DNA of 33,930 nt from SAR324 cluster bacterium (GTDB lineage Bacteria > SAR324 > JACQKK01): the NCBI GenBank assembly GCA_022574555.1, contig JACZRV010000031.1, forward strand, positions 1 to 33,930, in the 5' to 3' direction. The translations under genes and the position numbers were made by a program. Below the pieces are notes generated by a model. That model saw nothing but the letters and a program-made list of their open reading frames with translations. It had not been told where the DNA came from and did not search any database. Below, one piece after another: positions 15,594-25,000 of the stretch. The number at the start of each line of letters is the position of its first letter. Position 1 is the first letter of the stretch.

Positions 15594-16804
15594 GGTGCTC
15601 GCCGCCCGAGTCTACGCCTCGCCGCCGGTTGGGTGCGCTTCCGCCGTTTTCCTCGTTTCGCACCTGTCCCGGGCTGCTGCGGGCTTTGGCTTGTTACGCG
15701 GCCCCAAACGGTCACCTCTCGGCGGTCGTGGTACAGCTGGCGCATTCCGACCGCCAAGCCGGCCCCTGAGCCGACCGCATCCTCGAGAAACCGCGCGATG
15801 GGCTCCAGTGCGCGATAGGGATTTCGTTGGGGGAGTTTGATGTTGACGATGAAGCGCTGCATCCAACTCCTTTCCAGCCATTTGCGCAGCAGCCCCAGGG
15901 TCACGCCGGGTGGGATCAGCATATCGCTCAGGAGCCAATCCACCGGCACCCACGGTTCCGGCGGGCGATAGCGCAGGCCGTCTTCGCGAAGATGGGTGAG
16001 TCGCCCAGGCAGATCGTCCATGCCCCGGATCTTGATCGACCCTCGATCGACCGCGATCACGTCGCAGCCCTTGGCAAGGAAGGCATAGCTCCATCCACCC
16101 GGTGCCGCTCCCAGATCGATCACGCGCTGACCCGGCGCCGGCGCATCTCCAAAAAGGTCCAGAGCCTCGGCGATCTTGAGGTAAGATCGCGATGGCGCGC
16201 CGGGCGCCGGCTGCATCCTGTGCACCCCCCCAGGAAAGGGATCGCTGAGGTCTCGACTTGCCACGAGCGCGCCCCAAAGCCCCGCGTCTGTAAGGGCCAG
16301 TTGGAGCACGCGATCCACGCTCTCAGCGAGGGCAATTCCTGGCTCCCGATAATCGCCGTAGGCACCCGGAAAATCGGCGGCGGCCAGAATGAGTACCTCC
16401 TTAGCGATCCCGGCGATCCGTTTTTCCGCCGAATCCGCCCCGGAAGCTTCGGCAGTGAACGCGTGCAGGGTCCACCCGGTGCCATCACGCAATTCCGGCA
16501 TGAAGCGTCTGGAGACCGCTTGGGCCAACTTCCGGCGGCTGGCACCCGCCATCAGTTCGGCTCGTGGTAGGCGCTGCCGCTCGAAAATGTAGGGTGCCGG
16601 GTGGCGCGGCGGATTCCGGATCAGCAACCAGCCGCGGCCAAATTCATGTTGAGCGCTCGCGCCGGCGATCGTTTCATTACGGCCAAGGTGATCACTTATT
16701 TCATCCAGCAGGGCCTGCTCGTAGCCCGGCCGGCAGAGGAACAGTGTCGGTAATTGTCCGGAAATCGGCTCCAATGGCGTATCTGGAATCCACGATTTTT
16801 TCAC
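15590..16804 (-). CDS. rlmM: RlmM-like 23S rRNA 2'-O-ribose methyltransferase
   Basis: It methylates the ribose of a cytidine in 23S rRNA (C2498 in E. coli) with S-adenosylmethionine. The N-terminal part has a THUMP-like layout (FLCRPGYEQALLDEISDHLG). The Rossmann-like FtsJ/RrmJ domain shows SRSYLKIAEAL with Lys210, the SAM loop DLGAAPGGWSY (230-240), LLSDM with Asp294, and VNIKLPQRNP with Lys323: the K-D-K catalytic set of this family. It is 404 residues against about 366 in E. coli; the excess is a basic C-terminal tail (GAKRGKRRKRTQPAARRR). The start is GTG 16804, with no strong ribosome binding site. First of a two-gene operon with the TrmH-like gene. Confidence 0.88.
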   Translation of the reverse strand: MKKSWIPDTPLEPISGQLPTLFLCRPGYEQALLDEISDHLGRNETIAGASAQHEFGRGWLLIRNPPRHPAPYIFERQRLPRAELMAGASRRKLAQAVSRRFMPELRDGTGWTLHAFTAEASGADSAEKRIAGIAKEVLILAAADFPGAYGDYREPGIALAESVDRVLQLALTDAGLWGALVASRDLSDPFPGGVHRMQPAPGAPSRSYLKIAEALDLFGDAPAPGQRVIDLGAAPGGWSYAFLAKGCDVIAVDRGSIKIRGMDDLPGRLTHLREDGLRYRPPEPWVPVDWLLSDMLIPPGVTLGLLRKWLERSWMQRFIVNIKLPQRNPYRALEPIARFLEDAVGSGAGLAVGMRQLYHDRREVTVWGRVTSQSPQQPGTGAKRGKRRKRTQPAARRRLGRRAP

Positions 16805-16887
16805 ATTTACTGCATCCGTTCTGCACAGAGGTGGCGGAGCATCGGAATTTAGGGAAGGGAGAGGACCATTCCGAGGGGTGGATCAGC

Positions 16888-17091
16888 ATGGCCGGCACGA
16901 TCAATACTTCCCAGCCGCAGGCCGAAAGTTTGATTCGTTACTGGAACACCATTTTCGTGGAGACGCCGCGTTGTACAGCTCCGGGCTGCCGGCGGGTGGC
17001 CCAGGAAGTGGACGCCTTCTTTCCCTATATCGACGATTACAATCGCTGCGACCAACATCCTCGTGCATCAGCGTCCTTGGCTATCAACTGA
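16888..17091 (+). CDS. Candidate 67-residue Cys/His-rich small protein
   Basis: ATG 16888 follows GAGGGG (16873-16878) at nine bases, a good ribosome binding site. The product starts MAGTINTSQPQAESLIRYWN and contains Cys29 and Cys34 (CTAPGC), then Cys54 and His57 (CDQH), a spacing that could bind one zinc ion. About half the residues are hydrophobic or charged as in a folded domain; there is no signal or membrane segment. It is divergent from rlmM and convergent with the M16 peptidase gene, and no other gene competes for this stretch. I recognise no family. A longer in-frame extension to 16564 would overlap rlmM and is unlikely. Confidence 0.55.
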   Translation: MAGTINTSQPQAESLIRYWNTIFVETPRCTAPGCRRVAQEVDAFFPYIDDYNRCDQHPRASASLAIN

Positions 17092-17180
17092 CTCTTGACC
17101 GTAGCCGACCGGTGAGGCCAATGCCTGTACGAATCGAACCGTAGGCCCGGCTTGCCCCTGTCGTTACCTTCCCGCGCCGG

Positions 17181-18494
17181 CTAATATTCCGCCACTGCAT
17201 CCCTGACCTGCTGATCCATACCTTCATCAATCGGACCCACCAAAACCAGGTGCAGCCGCTCGGGTGCCAACAACTCGGCTGCCACGCTCCCGATCCGCTC
17301 CGCTGTCACTGCCTCCATCAGTGCCCGCTCTTCCTCCTCCGAACGAACCGCGTCGAATAGTAGCGGCCAGCCATGGCGATCCACGTATGTGTCGAGAGAA
17401 TCGTGGCCGAATTCCAGAGCGTGCCGGTATCGCCGCTTGGCGGCATCCAACTCCAGGGAGTGCCCACCCTCCTCCCGAAAACTTCTGAGCAGCCGCAAGA
17501 GTTCGACCAACAACTCGATCAGCCGCTGCGGTGAGACCGTGGTCGAAACATCCACTTGTCCGACGTCGTGGTAGCTGGTGTAGCCTGCACCAATTTGGTA
17601 CACGAGGGCCAGTTCCTCCCGGATTACACGCTGCAAGCGTGTGGTGGGACCGCCATCGAGAACCCCGCACATCAGTGCCATAGGGATCTCCTCAGGATCG
17701 CGGTAGCCTACGGCGGGGAAACTCAACAGCAGCCGGAACTGATTATCCGCGTCGCTCACGGTGCGAATGGCGGGCCCGCTAAAAGGACCGAGCTTGGTAG
17801 GCGGCAGCAGCGGTGCACGCTCAGTGCGCTCATGATTCCAATCGCCAAATGCGCGTTGCACGGCCCGGAGCGCCTTATCCCCATCGACGCGACCCGCGAT
17901 GGTGAGCACCATGTTGGCCGGGAAGTACTGCTCTTGGTAATGGGTGCGCAGGTCTTCGCGCGTGATCGCCGCCACCGTATCCCGGGTGCCGCTCACGCTT
18001 TGCGCGAGAGGATTTTCGCCCCACAGGGATTCCGCGGCGAGCGTATCCAGGCGGACGAGGTGCCCCTGCTCGTTGTAGTCGTAGAGCATTTCATCCAAAA
18101 TGATGCGCCGTTCCTTTTCCACGCCGGAAAAGATGGGCCGGCGCACGAATTCCGCCAGGCGCGATAAAAATCGTTCCAATTTGCCGGGATGAACGACCTG
18201 GTAGAATTCGGTGGTTTCCACACCCGTCTGGGCATTGAGGATATCGCCGGTCTCCTCGAACGCCTCGAATAATGCGCGCGACTCGGGGTAGGCTTCGTTG
18301 CCCCGAAACAACACGTGCTCGACGAAATGCGATATTCCTGCCCGCTCGGCCGGCTCGAATCGCGAGCCGGTACGCACCATCAGCGATACGAGCACCTGAT
18401 GGCTCGAAGGTATAGGAATGACGACCGTGGTCAGCCCGTTGGCCAACCGCTCTTGCAAAGGAAGGGGCATGAAAAGCTGTCCGGCCCACCGCAT
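17181..18494 (-). CDS. M16-family zinc peptidase
   Basis: The inverted zinc motif HFVEH (HxxEH, residues 56-60) and Glu135 of the IILDEMLYDYNE block, 76 residues later, complete the M16 metal site, so this is the catalytic rather than the inactive subunit type. The rest follows the processing-peptidase layout: NGLTTVVIPIPSSHQVLVSL, GDILNAQTGVETTEFY and a C-terminal domain with QRVIREELALVYQIGAGYTS. With 437 residues it is a single-unit protein that normally works as a dimer or with a partner. No signal peptide is seen. The open frame extends to 18848 across dapA, but start 18494 (or 18470) fits the family. It follows dapA by 23 bases, so both are likely co-transcribed. Confidence 0.92.
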   Translation of the reverse strand: MRWAGQLFMPLPLQERLANGLTTVVIPIPSSHQVLVSLMVRTGSRFEPAERAGISHFVEHVLFRGNEAYPESRALFEAFEETGDILNAQTGVETTEFYQVVHPGKLERFLSRLAEFVRRPIFSGVEKERRIILDEMLYDYNEQGHLVRLDTLAAESLWGENPLAQSVSGTRDTVAAITREDLRTHYQEQYFPANMVLTIAGRVDGDKALRAVQRAFGDWNHERTERAPLLPPTKLGPFSGPAIRTVSDADNQFRLLLSFPAVGYRDPEEIPMALMCGVLDGGPTTRLQRVIREELALVYQIGAGYTSYHDVGQVDVSTTVSPQRLIELLVELLRLLRSFREEGGHSLELDAAKRRYRHALEFGHDSLDTYVDRHGWPLLFDAVRSEEEERALMEAVTAERIGSVAAELLAPERLHLVLVGPIDEGMDQQVRDAVAEY

Positions 18495-18517
18495 GGCGCC
18501 CGGTGGGCCATATTTTC

Positions 18518-19399
18518 CTATCGGAAGGGTTTGAGCACGTCCTGCAATTGGTGCATCGTGCTTTCCACTGGCGGAACCAGGGGCAGCCGGTAACGTGCCT
18601 CCATCAAGCCCAGCAGCGACGCGGCGCCCTTGACTGGAATGGGGTTGGATTCCACGAATAGAGCCTCGAAAACCGGCAGCAGAGGTTTGAGAAGTTCCAT
18701 CCCTTTTGCGTAGTCCTTCGCCTCCAAGGCGGCCATCCATTCGCGCATGGCCTTGGGCAGCACATTGGAGACAACCGAAATCACCCCCACACCTCCGGTG
18801 GCCATTACGGGCAGCGTCATCGCGTCGTCGCCGGAAAGGACCTGGCACCGCTCGCCCACGAGGCTACAAATCTTTTGGATCTGGGTAATGCTCCCCGAGG
18901 CCTCCTTGATCCCGAAAATCACGCCATCGTCGATCAGGCGGGCCACGGTCTCCGGCAGGACATTGCTCGCCGTTCGGCCTTGGACGCTGTACAGAACGAT
19001 CTCCAGTCCGGTTTCGCGTTTGATGGCGCGGTAATGCTGGTAGATGCCCTCCTGGGTCGGTTTGTTGTAATAGGGGCTCACACTGAGAATATGGGTGGCC
19101 CCGGCCTCCTTCAACCGTTGGCCCTTCTTGACGATGGCCGCGGTGTTGTTGCCGCCGCAGCCGGCCAATATCGGCACGCGTCCGGCCGTGGTCTTCAGGG
19201 TGGTTTCCAGCACCTCGATCTGTTCGGCTTCCGACATGGTCACGCTTTCGCCGGTGGTGCCGAGGGGTACGAGGAAATCCACTCCGTTGCTAATCTGGAA
19301 ATCTACGAAGTCGGCCAGGATCGCGTGATCGATGGAACCGTCCACCTTGAACGGCGTGATCATCGCGGTCCCGACGCCTCGGAATGGGCTCGTGGACAT
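18518..19399 (-). CDS. dapA: DapA, 4-hydroxy-tetrahydrodipicolinate synthase
   Basis: It condenses pyruvate with aspartate semialdehyde, the first committed step toward lysine and diaminopimelate. A TIM-barrel class I aldolase of normal length (293). Active-site residues: Thr48-Thr49 (LGTTGES), Tyr110/Tyr111 (SPYYNKP), Tyr137 and Schiff-base Lys165 (FGIKEASG). The usual YNVPGRT block reads YSVQGRT, with Asn to Ser and Pro to Gln, which is unusual. AGGAGG upstream of ATG 19399 confirms the start. The lysine-pathway gene dapD lies 7 kb away in the same orientation. DapA is the best call; another pyruvate aldolase of the same superfamily is the alternative because of the altered block. Confidence 0.92.
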   Translation of the reverse strand: MSTSPFRGVGTAMITPFKVDGSIDHAILADFVDFQISNGVDFLVPLGTTGESVTMSEAEQIEVLETTLKTTAGRVPILAGCGGNNTAAIVKKGQRLKEAGATHILSVSPYYNKPTQEGIYQHYRAIKRETGLEIVLYSVQGRTASNVLPETVARLIDDGVIFGIKEASGSITQIQKICSLVGERCQVLSGDDAMTLPVMATGGVGVISVVSNVLPKAMREWMAALEAKDYAKGMELLKPLLPVFEALFVESNPIPVKGAASLLGLMEARYRLPLVPPVESTMHQLQDVLKPFR

Positions 19400-19465
19400 G
19401 GCGGCCCTCCTTTCGGCTGGTAGGGAGGAGGCGCTCCTGTAAAGCGGGCGCGGGCTGCACAGAAA

Positions 19466-19494
19466 GTGATACTAAAGCTACCGCGGCGGGTCAA
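19466..19494 (-). promoter_or_regulatory. Predicted sigma-70-type promoter of dapA
   Basis: TTGACC (19494-19489), 17 bases, then TATCAC (19471-19466). Transcription would begin near 19459, about 60 bases before the dapA ATG. Both boxes match the consensus well at the key positions. Confidence 0.5.
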
Positions 19495-19546
19495 CAAGCG
19501 GAATTGTAAAGCAACTGCCCCAGCGCCCTGCCCCATCCGGACCAGT

Positions 19547-19572
19547 ACGGTGTTATCGGACGGTGTTATCGG
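19547..19572. repeat. Perfect 13-base tandem duplication
   Basis: ACGGTGTTATCGG occurs twice in direct succession and is followed by a partial third copy (CCGGTG). It lies in the 280-base gap between dapA and the FlgO-like gene, which otherwise holds only the dapA promoter. Confidence 0.85.
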
Positions 19573-19680
19573 CCGGTGCGGCAACCTGTGCCGGGTTTAC
19601 GGACGAATCGGCGGCGCATCTGGATAAAAAGGGCCGCCCAGGGACGATATTTCAGCGTAAACCGGAGTGTACCCGGTCCA

Positions 19681-21261
19681 TCAGGGCAGGGCTTTGCCGA
19701 GTTGGATTCCGTCGATAATGACCGTGCGCTCGGCGAGGGGGCGGATTTCCTTGGCGATGAGGGTAAAGGTTCTCCCCTCCCCGGAGTCTTGGGTCACGAA
19801 ATCGAGCCGGGTACGCCGCTTGGTACCAGGAATCAATTCGATCCCCGTACCGCAGCAATGCACCCAGATATGGGCCGTGTCCCTATGATCCTGATCCCAA
19901 CGGTCGCCGCGATCGTCAATCAGATATGCTGTCCGGCGGAACAACAGGCTGATCGGCTCATTGGAACGGTTCTCGTATGAGAGAATGATCGAGATCGCCC
20001 GTTCTGTCTTGCGAGCTGCCTCGATGGCCATGCTGTAGGATTCATTTTCGTACGTTGGCTGAGGCACACCCAATATTTCTTCTTCCGATTCCTCACCTCT
20101 CGGGTCCTGTCCCTCGCTGTCCAGCCTACCCCGGGCCATGAGGATGACCACCACATCGTCCTTGGGAAAGCTGGTAAACGCGCCGGGCAGCAATTGGCCC
20201 GCGGCGATATCCAACGGCCGCGCATCGAGTTCGATCCGGTCGTTGAGGTCCGAGATCGTACCGGTGACCAACAGGTTTGCGCCCAGTTCAGCGCCCAGCC
20301 GGCGGGCCAGGCGTGGTTCAACGAGTGCCGGGATGCCCAGCCGAAGGGTTTTCAGGGCTTGCATGAGCCGCCGCCGTTCCACGACGCGCATGCCCTTCAC
20401 GAGTGAGAAGCGGGTGGTCATCCTTTCGGAAACATAACGGCCCAGATCGTTGAATCCACCTCGCAAATCGCGAAAGTCGGCCACGGCTACCACCCATTGC
20501 ATTTCGGAGGGCGGGAGATTGTCGACCAGCAATCCTATAAGATTTGCCAGCGCTTGATCCAGTGATCCCGAGACCAGTCCGGCGGGTGGTGAATCAGCCG
20601 GCGTTTGCGGCGTTGTTTCCTCGACGGTGGAATCGATCGGCGGCGCGGGCTGTTCTTCCTCGTCCGCAAGGTCCGGCTCGGCCGCGTCAGGTTCCGGCTG
20701 CGGCTCCTCCGCAATAATCTCCTCGCCATCCAGCTGCCGCTCTGCACCTGCGGCGCCGGGCTCGGATGGCTCGGGTTCAGCGACAGCCTCGGCCGGCTCC
20801 TCCCCGGTGATGGGTTCTGCGGCCGGTTGCGCTAAATCCGGTGTTTCAGCTGCTTCTTCATTCAGATCCGTGGGGATCAATTCCTGACCCTCCGTTTCCG
20901 CTGCGGGTTCGTCCGATGGCTGATCGAAGGCATCCGCAGCATCGGCTTCGGTTTGTTCCTGAACCAGGGTTTGTGGTGCTTCTGCGGGACCCAGCAGGGG
21001 TTTCTCGTCGTCCTCTGCGGGTGCGTCCCCCAAGTCCTCCGGTGGCGGTTCTACAATGTCACCTTCATCCAGGGCATCCAGGGGCTCATCGGTTCTTTCG
21101 GTTTCGCCCCCATCGACGGTGCCGGGTTCCGTTGTTACCGTGTCCTGCGGAGCCGCATCTGTGGGCACCGGTTCCGTTTCCTGGGCACATAGCTCCGTAG
21201 ACACGAAAACCGTCGCGATCAAAAACGCAATCACCGTCCCTAGCAGGGCGATATTCCTCAT
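19681..21261 (-). CDS. Secreted FlgO-like domain protein with a long acidic region
   Basis: A signal peptide (residues 1-26) targets it to the periplasm. Residues about 28-225 are a low-complexity stretch rich in Glu, Asp, Pro and Ala. Residues about 235-350 resemble the FlgO/CsgG-like fold: WVVAVADFRDLRGGFNDLGR, then ERMTTRFSLVKGMRVVERRR and LGAELGANLLVTGTISDLND. This domain is known from outer-membrane-associated lipoproteins such as FlgO and CsgG, but no flagellar or curli gene is nearby and I see no lipobox. The last 150 residues (a beta-rich part, LFRRTAYLIDDRGDRWDQDH) are not recognised. The role is unknown; a periplasmic or outer-membrane assembly factor is an inference. A weak GAGAAG precedes the ATG. 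Confidence 0.78.
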   Translation of the reverse strand: MRNIALLGTVIAFLIATVFVSTELCAQETEPVPTDAAPQDTVTTEPGTVDGGETERTDEPLDALDEGDIVEPPPEDLGDAPAEDDEKPLLGPAEAPQTLVQEQTEADAADAFDQPSDEPAAETEGQELIPTDLNEEAAETPDLAQPAAEPITGEEPAEAVAEPEPSEPGAAGAERQLDGEEIIAEEPQPEPDAAEPDLADEEEQPAPPIDSTVEETTPQTPADSPPAGLVSGSLDQALANLIGLLVDNLPPSEMQWVVAVADFRDLRGGFNDLGRYVSERMTTRFSLVKGMRVVERRRLMQALKTLRLGIPALVEPRLARRLGAELGANLLVTGTISDLNDRIELDARPLDIAAGQLLPGAFTSFPKDDVVVILMARGRLDSEGQDPRGEESEEEILGVPQPTYENESYSMAIEAARKTERAISIILSYENRSNEPISLLFRRTAYLIDDRGDRWDQDHRDTAHIWVHCCGTGIELIPGTKRRTRLDFVTQDSGEGRTFTLIAKEIRPLAERTVIIDGIQLGKALP

Positions 21262-21454
21262 ATTGACTTCTCTTGCATAGGCTTCTGATTTAGCCCCTTA
21301 TCCCCTGCGATGTGTACCGTCCATCTTCCCCAGAGGCACCATTCCGCCGGCTCGCAAAATCGTCGTCAAATCGCACGGTTTGACCTTGACCCCGCCGCGC
21401 AATGCGGATAACCTGCCTGAGCTTGGTAATGAATACCACGCTCGAACCTTAGAG

Positions 21455-21483
21455 AATATCCGTTGTCGTCTATTCGGTGTCAA
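21455..21483 (-). promoter_or_regulatory. Possible promoter of the FlgO-like gene
   Basis: TTGACA (21483-21478), 17 bases, GATATT (21460-21455). The -35 matches the consensus fully and the -10 matches four of six. The -35 is itself duplicated by the overlapping 14-base tandem repeat. The leader to ATG 21261 would be about 185 bases, which is long. Confidence 0.35.
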
Positions 21484-21498
21484 ATATTCGGTGTCAAA
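21471..21498. repeat. Perfect 14-base tandem duplication
   Basis: TATTCGGTGTCAAA occurs twice without interruption. Read on the minus strand it gives two TTGACA hexamers 14 bases apart. Confidence 0.88.
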
Positions 21499-22003
21499 GT
21501 TTTAGCGAAATAGGGACGCGAGCAAAATAATATTTGTTGACCGATGATTTTTTGCCGTGCTAAAACTATCCCGGACAGTAGCGACGGGCCAGTCGAGGCA
21601 ATTCGAGACGAATCTCGGTCGGGGTTTAGGTATTCACAGTAATTCCATGCAACGTAGCGGCCATGGATGGTCCGCGGAGAGGCAACCGGCATGGTTGACT
21701 CAATCCCACGGATGGGGTGCAAGGTGTAATTTGCCAGCGAAACTCCCTCTATAATATCCGTCCAGTCCGTCTTGACTACGACATTGCAGAGGCAACGGCG
21801 CTTCCGGGGTGTCGTGTCGATAGTTCGGTTTGCCATCAGATCCTGACCAAGGAGCAACATAGATCTGCTGGTCATTTTACAATCTACTGATATTATTGAT
21901 GTTGGCACCTGATGTGCGGAACGATGGGTCCATCATTCGCGATAACGGGCAGCAGTGCATCTATCATGTAGAATATCAGTGACATGAATCACGGGGTGTC
22001 GCC

Positions 22004-25000
22004 ATGACGGAAACAGGGAAAGCCAAGGATGCCGGTATCAAAGGGCTGACGGAACAGCCGGCCCGAGAGGGAATGATCATTCCCCGCCACTTCACCAGAG
22101 AGGGCGACGACCCCCTTGCGCCGGTCAAGTTCGTCAAACGCCGTTCGGTGATTAGCGAACCGGACGGTACGATTGTATTCGAGATGGATGACGTGGAAGT
22201 CCCCGAGGATTGGAGCCAGTTGGCCACGGACATCGTGGTCTCCAAATACTTCCGCAAGGCCGGCATACCCGGCAAAGGCGGGGAGCATTCGGTGCGTCAG
22301 GTGATCCACCGTATCGTGCAATCCATCCGCGCCAATGGCGAAGATCAGGGATATTTCCGCACCTCCCAGGATGCCGATTCCTTCCAGGACGAATTGACTT
22401 TCATGCTGGCTACCCAGCGGGGAGCATTCAATTCCCCTGTATGGTTCAACTGCGGTCTGCACCAGGAGTATGGGATCCACGGTTCACCGGGAAACTGGCA
22501 TTGGGACGATGCTCTCGGTAAAACGGTGATGATCGACGACTCCTACAAGAACCCCCAATGTTCGGCCTGTTTTATTCAGCGGGTGGACGATAATCTCATG
22601 TCCATCTTCAACCTGGTGCAGAAGGAGGCCCGCGTATTCAAGTACGGTTCCGGTACGGGCACCAATTTTTCAAGGGTGCGCAGCAAATATGAACATCTCT
22701 CCGGAGGCGGCACGTCATCGGGTGTGATGTCCTTCCTGGAGGTGTTCGATAAGGGCGCCGGAGCGACCAAATCCGGCGGCACGACGCGGCGGGCCGCCAA
22801 AATGGTTTGCCTGGATGTCGACCATCCCGAAATCATCGATTTCATTCGCTGGAAAGCCAAGGAAGAAACCAAGGCCAAGGCGCTCATCGCCGCTGGCTAC
22901 GACTCGGATTTCGACGGGGAGGCGTACCGCACCGTCTCTGGGCAGAACGCCAACAACTCTGTTCGAGTGACCGAAGAATTCCTCAAGGCCTATGAGGAAG
23001 ACGGCGATTGGTCCACCACGCTGCGCACTTCGGGCGAGGTGCACCAGACCTACAAGGCCCGCGAAATCATGGGCGAGGTCGCCCAGGCTGCGTGGAGCTG
23101 CGCCGATCCCGGCCTGCAGTTCGATACGACCATCAACGATTGGCACACCTGCTCCGCAACCGGTCGCATATGGGCTTCCAATCCCTGCTCGGAATTCATG
23201 TTTCTCGATGACACGGCGTGCAACCTGGCATCCCTGAACCTGATGAAGTTCCGCAGCGCCGACGGCAGTTTCGATTTGGATGCCTACCGGTCGGCTATCC
23301 GCGTCTTCGCAACCGCCATGGAAATCCTGGTGGATTTCAGTTCCTATCCCACCGAGGAAATTTCCCGCAACAGCCATAATTACCGGCCGTTGGGGCTGGG
23401 TTATGCCAATCTGGGAACGTTGTTGATGGTAAACGGAATGCCCTACGACAGCGAGGAGGCCCGTGCCTATGCCGGCGCCCTGACCGCCGTGCTTTGTGGC
23501 GAGGCCTACGCCGTGTCGGCGGAGATAGCCTCTCATATGGGTTCATTTCCGGGCTATATCAAGAACCGCTCGTCCATGATGCGGGTAATCGGCAAACACA
23601 AGGCGGCCGCAACTGCCCTGATCGATGCGCGCATCTGCCCGCGGGAACTCCACGAGGCCGCGCGGGATTCTTGGGAGCGGGCGGAATCCCTGGGCGAATT
23701 ACACGGCTATCGCAATGCCCAGATGACCGTCTTGGCCCCGACCGGCACCATCGGTCTGTTGATGGATTGCGACACCACCGGCGTCGAACCCGATTTCTCC
23801 ATCGTCAAATGGAAAAAGCTGGCCGGTGGCGGGTTCCTCAAGATCGTGAACCAATCCTTGAAGGAATCGCTCCACAACCTGGGTTACACGGACGGCCAAA
23901 TCGAGGATGCCCTGATCTACATCGTGGGCACCGGAAATCTGGAGGACGCCGTGCCACTCGATTTGGCCCGGCTGAAAACCCTGGGATTTTCCGATGACGA
24001 GATCCAGGAAGCGGCCCAATCGGTCAAGATGTCCGGAAATATGAACGCCTACACGCCCCACGTCAATCCGGAAAGCCTGCTGGCCCGGGGCATGGAATGG
24101 GAGGAGATCAAGGCCGCACAAATCCGCGTCGGTGGCATGGAGACCATAGAGGGCGCTCCTCACGTCAAGCCGGAGCACCTGCCCGTTTTCGATTGTGCCA
24201 ACCGTTGTGGAGAGGACGGTAAGCGCTACATTCCGCCCATCGCCCACATCAAGATGATGGCGGCGGTGCAGCCTTTCATATCCGGCGCGATCTCGAAAAC
24301 CATCAATGTCCCCGAACAGACAACGGTCGACGAGATAGAGGATCTCTACGTCCAATCTTGGCGCTATGGATTGAAGTCGGTGGCACTTTACCGGGACGGA
24401 TCCAAGGGTTCGCAACCGCTGAATTCCAAATCGGCGGACATGAATTCCGCTACCGGAGCAGAGAGCGGTCAAGACGAGCGCACGACCAGCGATCCAAATC
24501 AACGGGTCTGGGGCGAACGCAAGGAACTGCCGCGCAGGCGCACCGGATTCACCCTGGAGGCCATCGTTGCCGGCCACAAGCTCTTCCTGCGTACCGGAGA
24601 GTACGAGAACAAAGAGCTGGGTGAAATCTTCATCGACATGTACAAGGAGGGCGCCGCCTATCGCAGCATGATGAACAGCTTTGCCCAGGCGATCTCGGTG
24701 GGGCTCTCCTATGGCGTGCCCTTGGAAAAATACGTGAAGATGTTCACCTTCACCCGCTTCGAACCTTATGGCATCACCGACCACCCCAACTTACGGAGCT
24801 GCACGTCGATCCCGGACTTCATTTTCCGCATCCTGGGAATGGAATATCTGGGCAAGCACGACTTCATCCACATCCCACCCAAGAGTATAGACACCCGTTC
24901 CGATGGCATGGCGGATGATGCACCCGCACTAAATAACGTACCGATGGAGACGTCGCAACACATGCGTGAGAATGCACTGGACGAGCACATGGCAGAAATG

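Larger units (their letters stand above)
21262..22003. other. 740-base intergenic region before nrdJ
   Basis: I cannot support a gene here. The longest frame (minus strand, 21480-21908) matches nothing I know and lacks a clear start. The region contains a perfect 14-base tandem repeat with two TTGACA boxes (21471-21498), an inverted repeat TCATGT/ACATGA (21964-21987) just before nrdJ, and presumably the promoters of nrdJ and of the FlgO-like gene. I looked for a cobalamin riboswitch box before the B12-dependent reductase and did not see one. Confidence 0.5.

Noticed and set aside
18495..18848. Upstream extension of the M16 peptidase frame
   Set aside because: It overlaps dapA in another frame and reads as Arg/Gly-rich non-protein text; M16 homology begins after 18494.
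19360..19584. 74-codon frame upstream of dapA
   Set aside because: It covers the dapA promoter, ribosome binding site and a tandem repeat and has no protein-like features.
21480..21908. 142-codon minus-strand frame in the gap before nrdJ
   Set aside because: No ribosome binding site, no recognisable domain, and it ends inside a tandem repeat; kept only as a description of the gap.
21900..22003. Cobalamin riboswitch before B12-dependent nrdJ
   Set aside because: I found no B12-box-like segment or the expected conserved core; the leader is also short.
23699..24784. 361-codon frame antisense to nrdJ
   Set aside because: It lies wholly within a strongly conserved gene and shows no family features; a codon-usage shadow.
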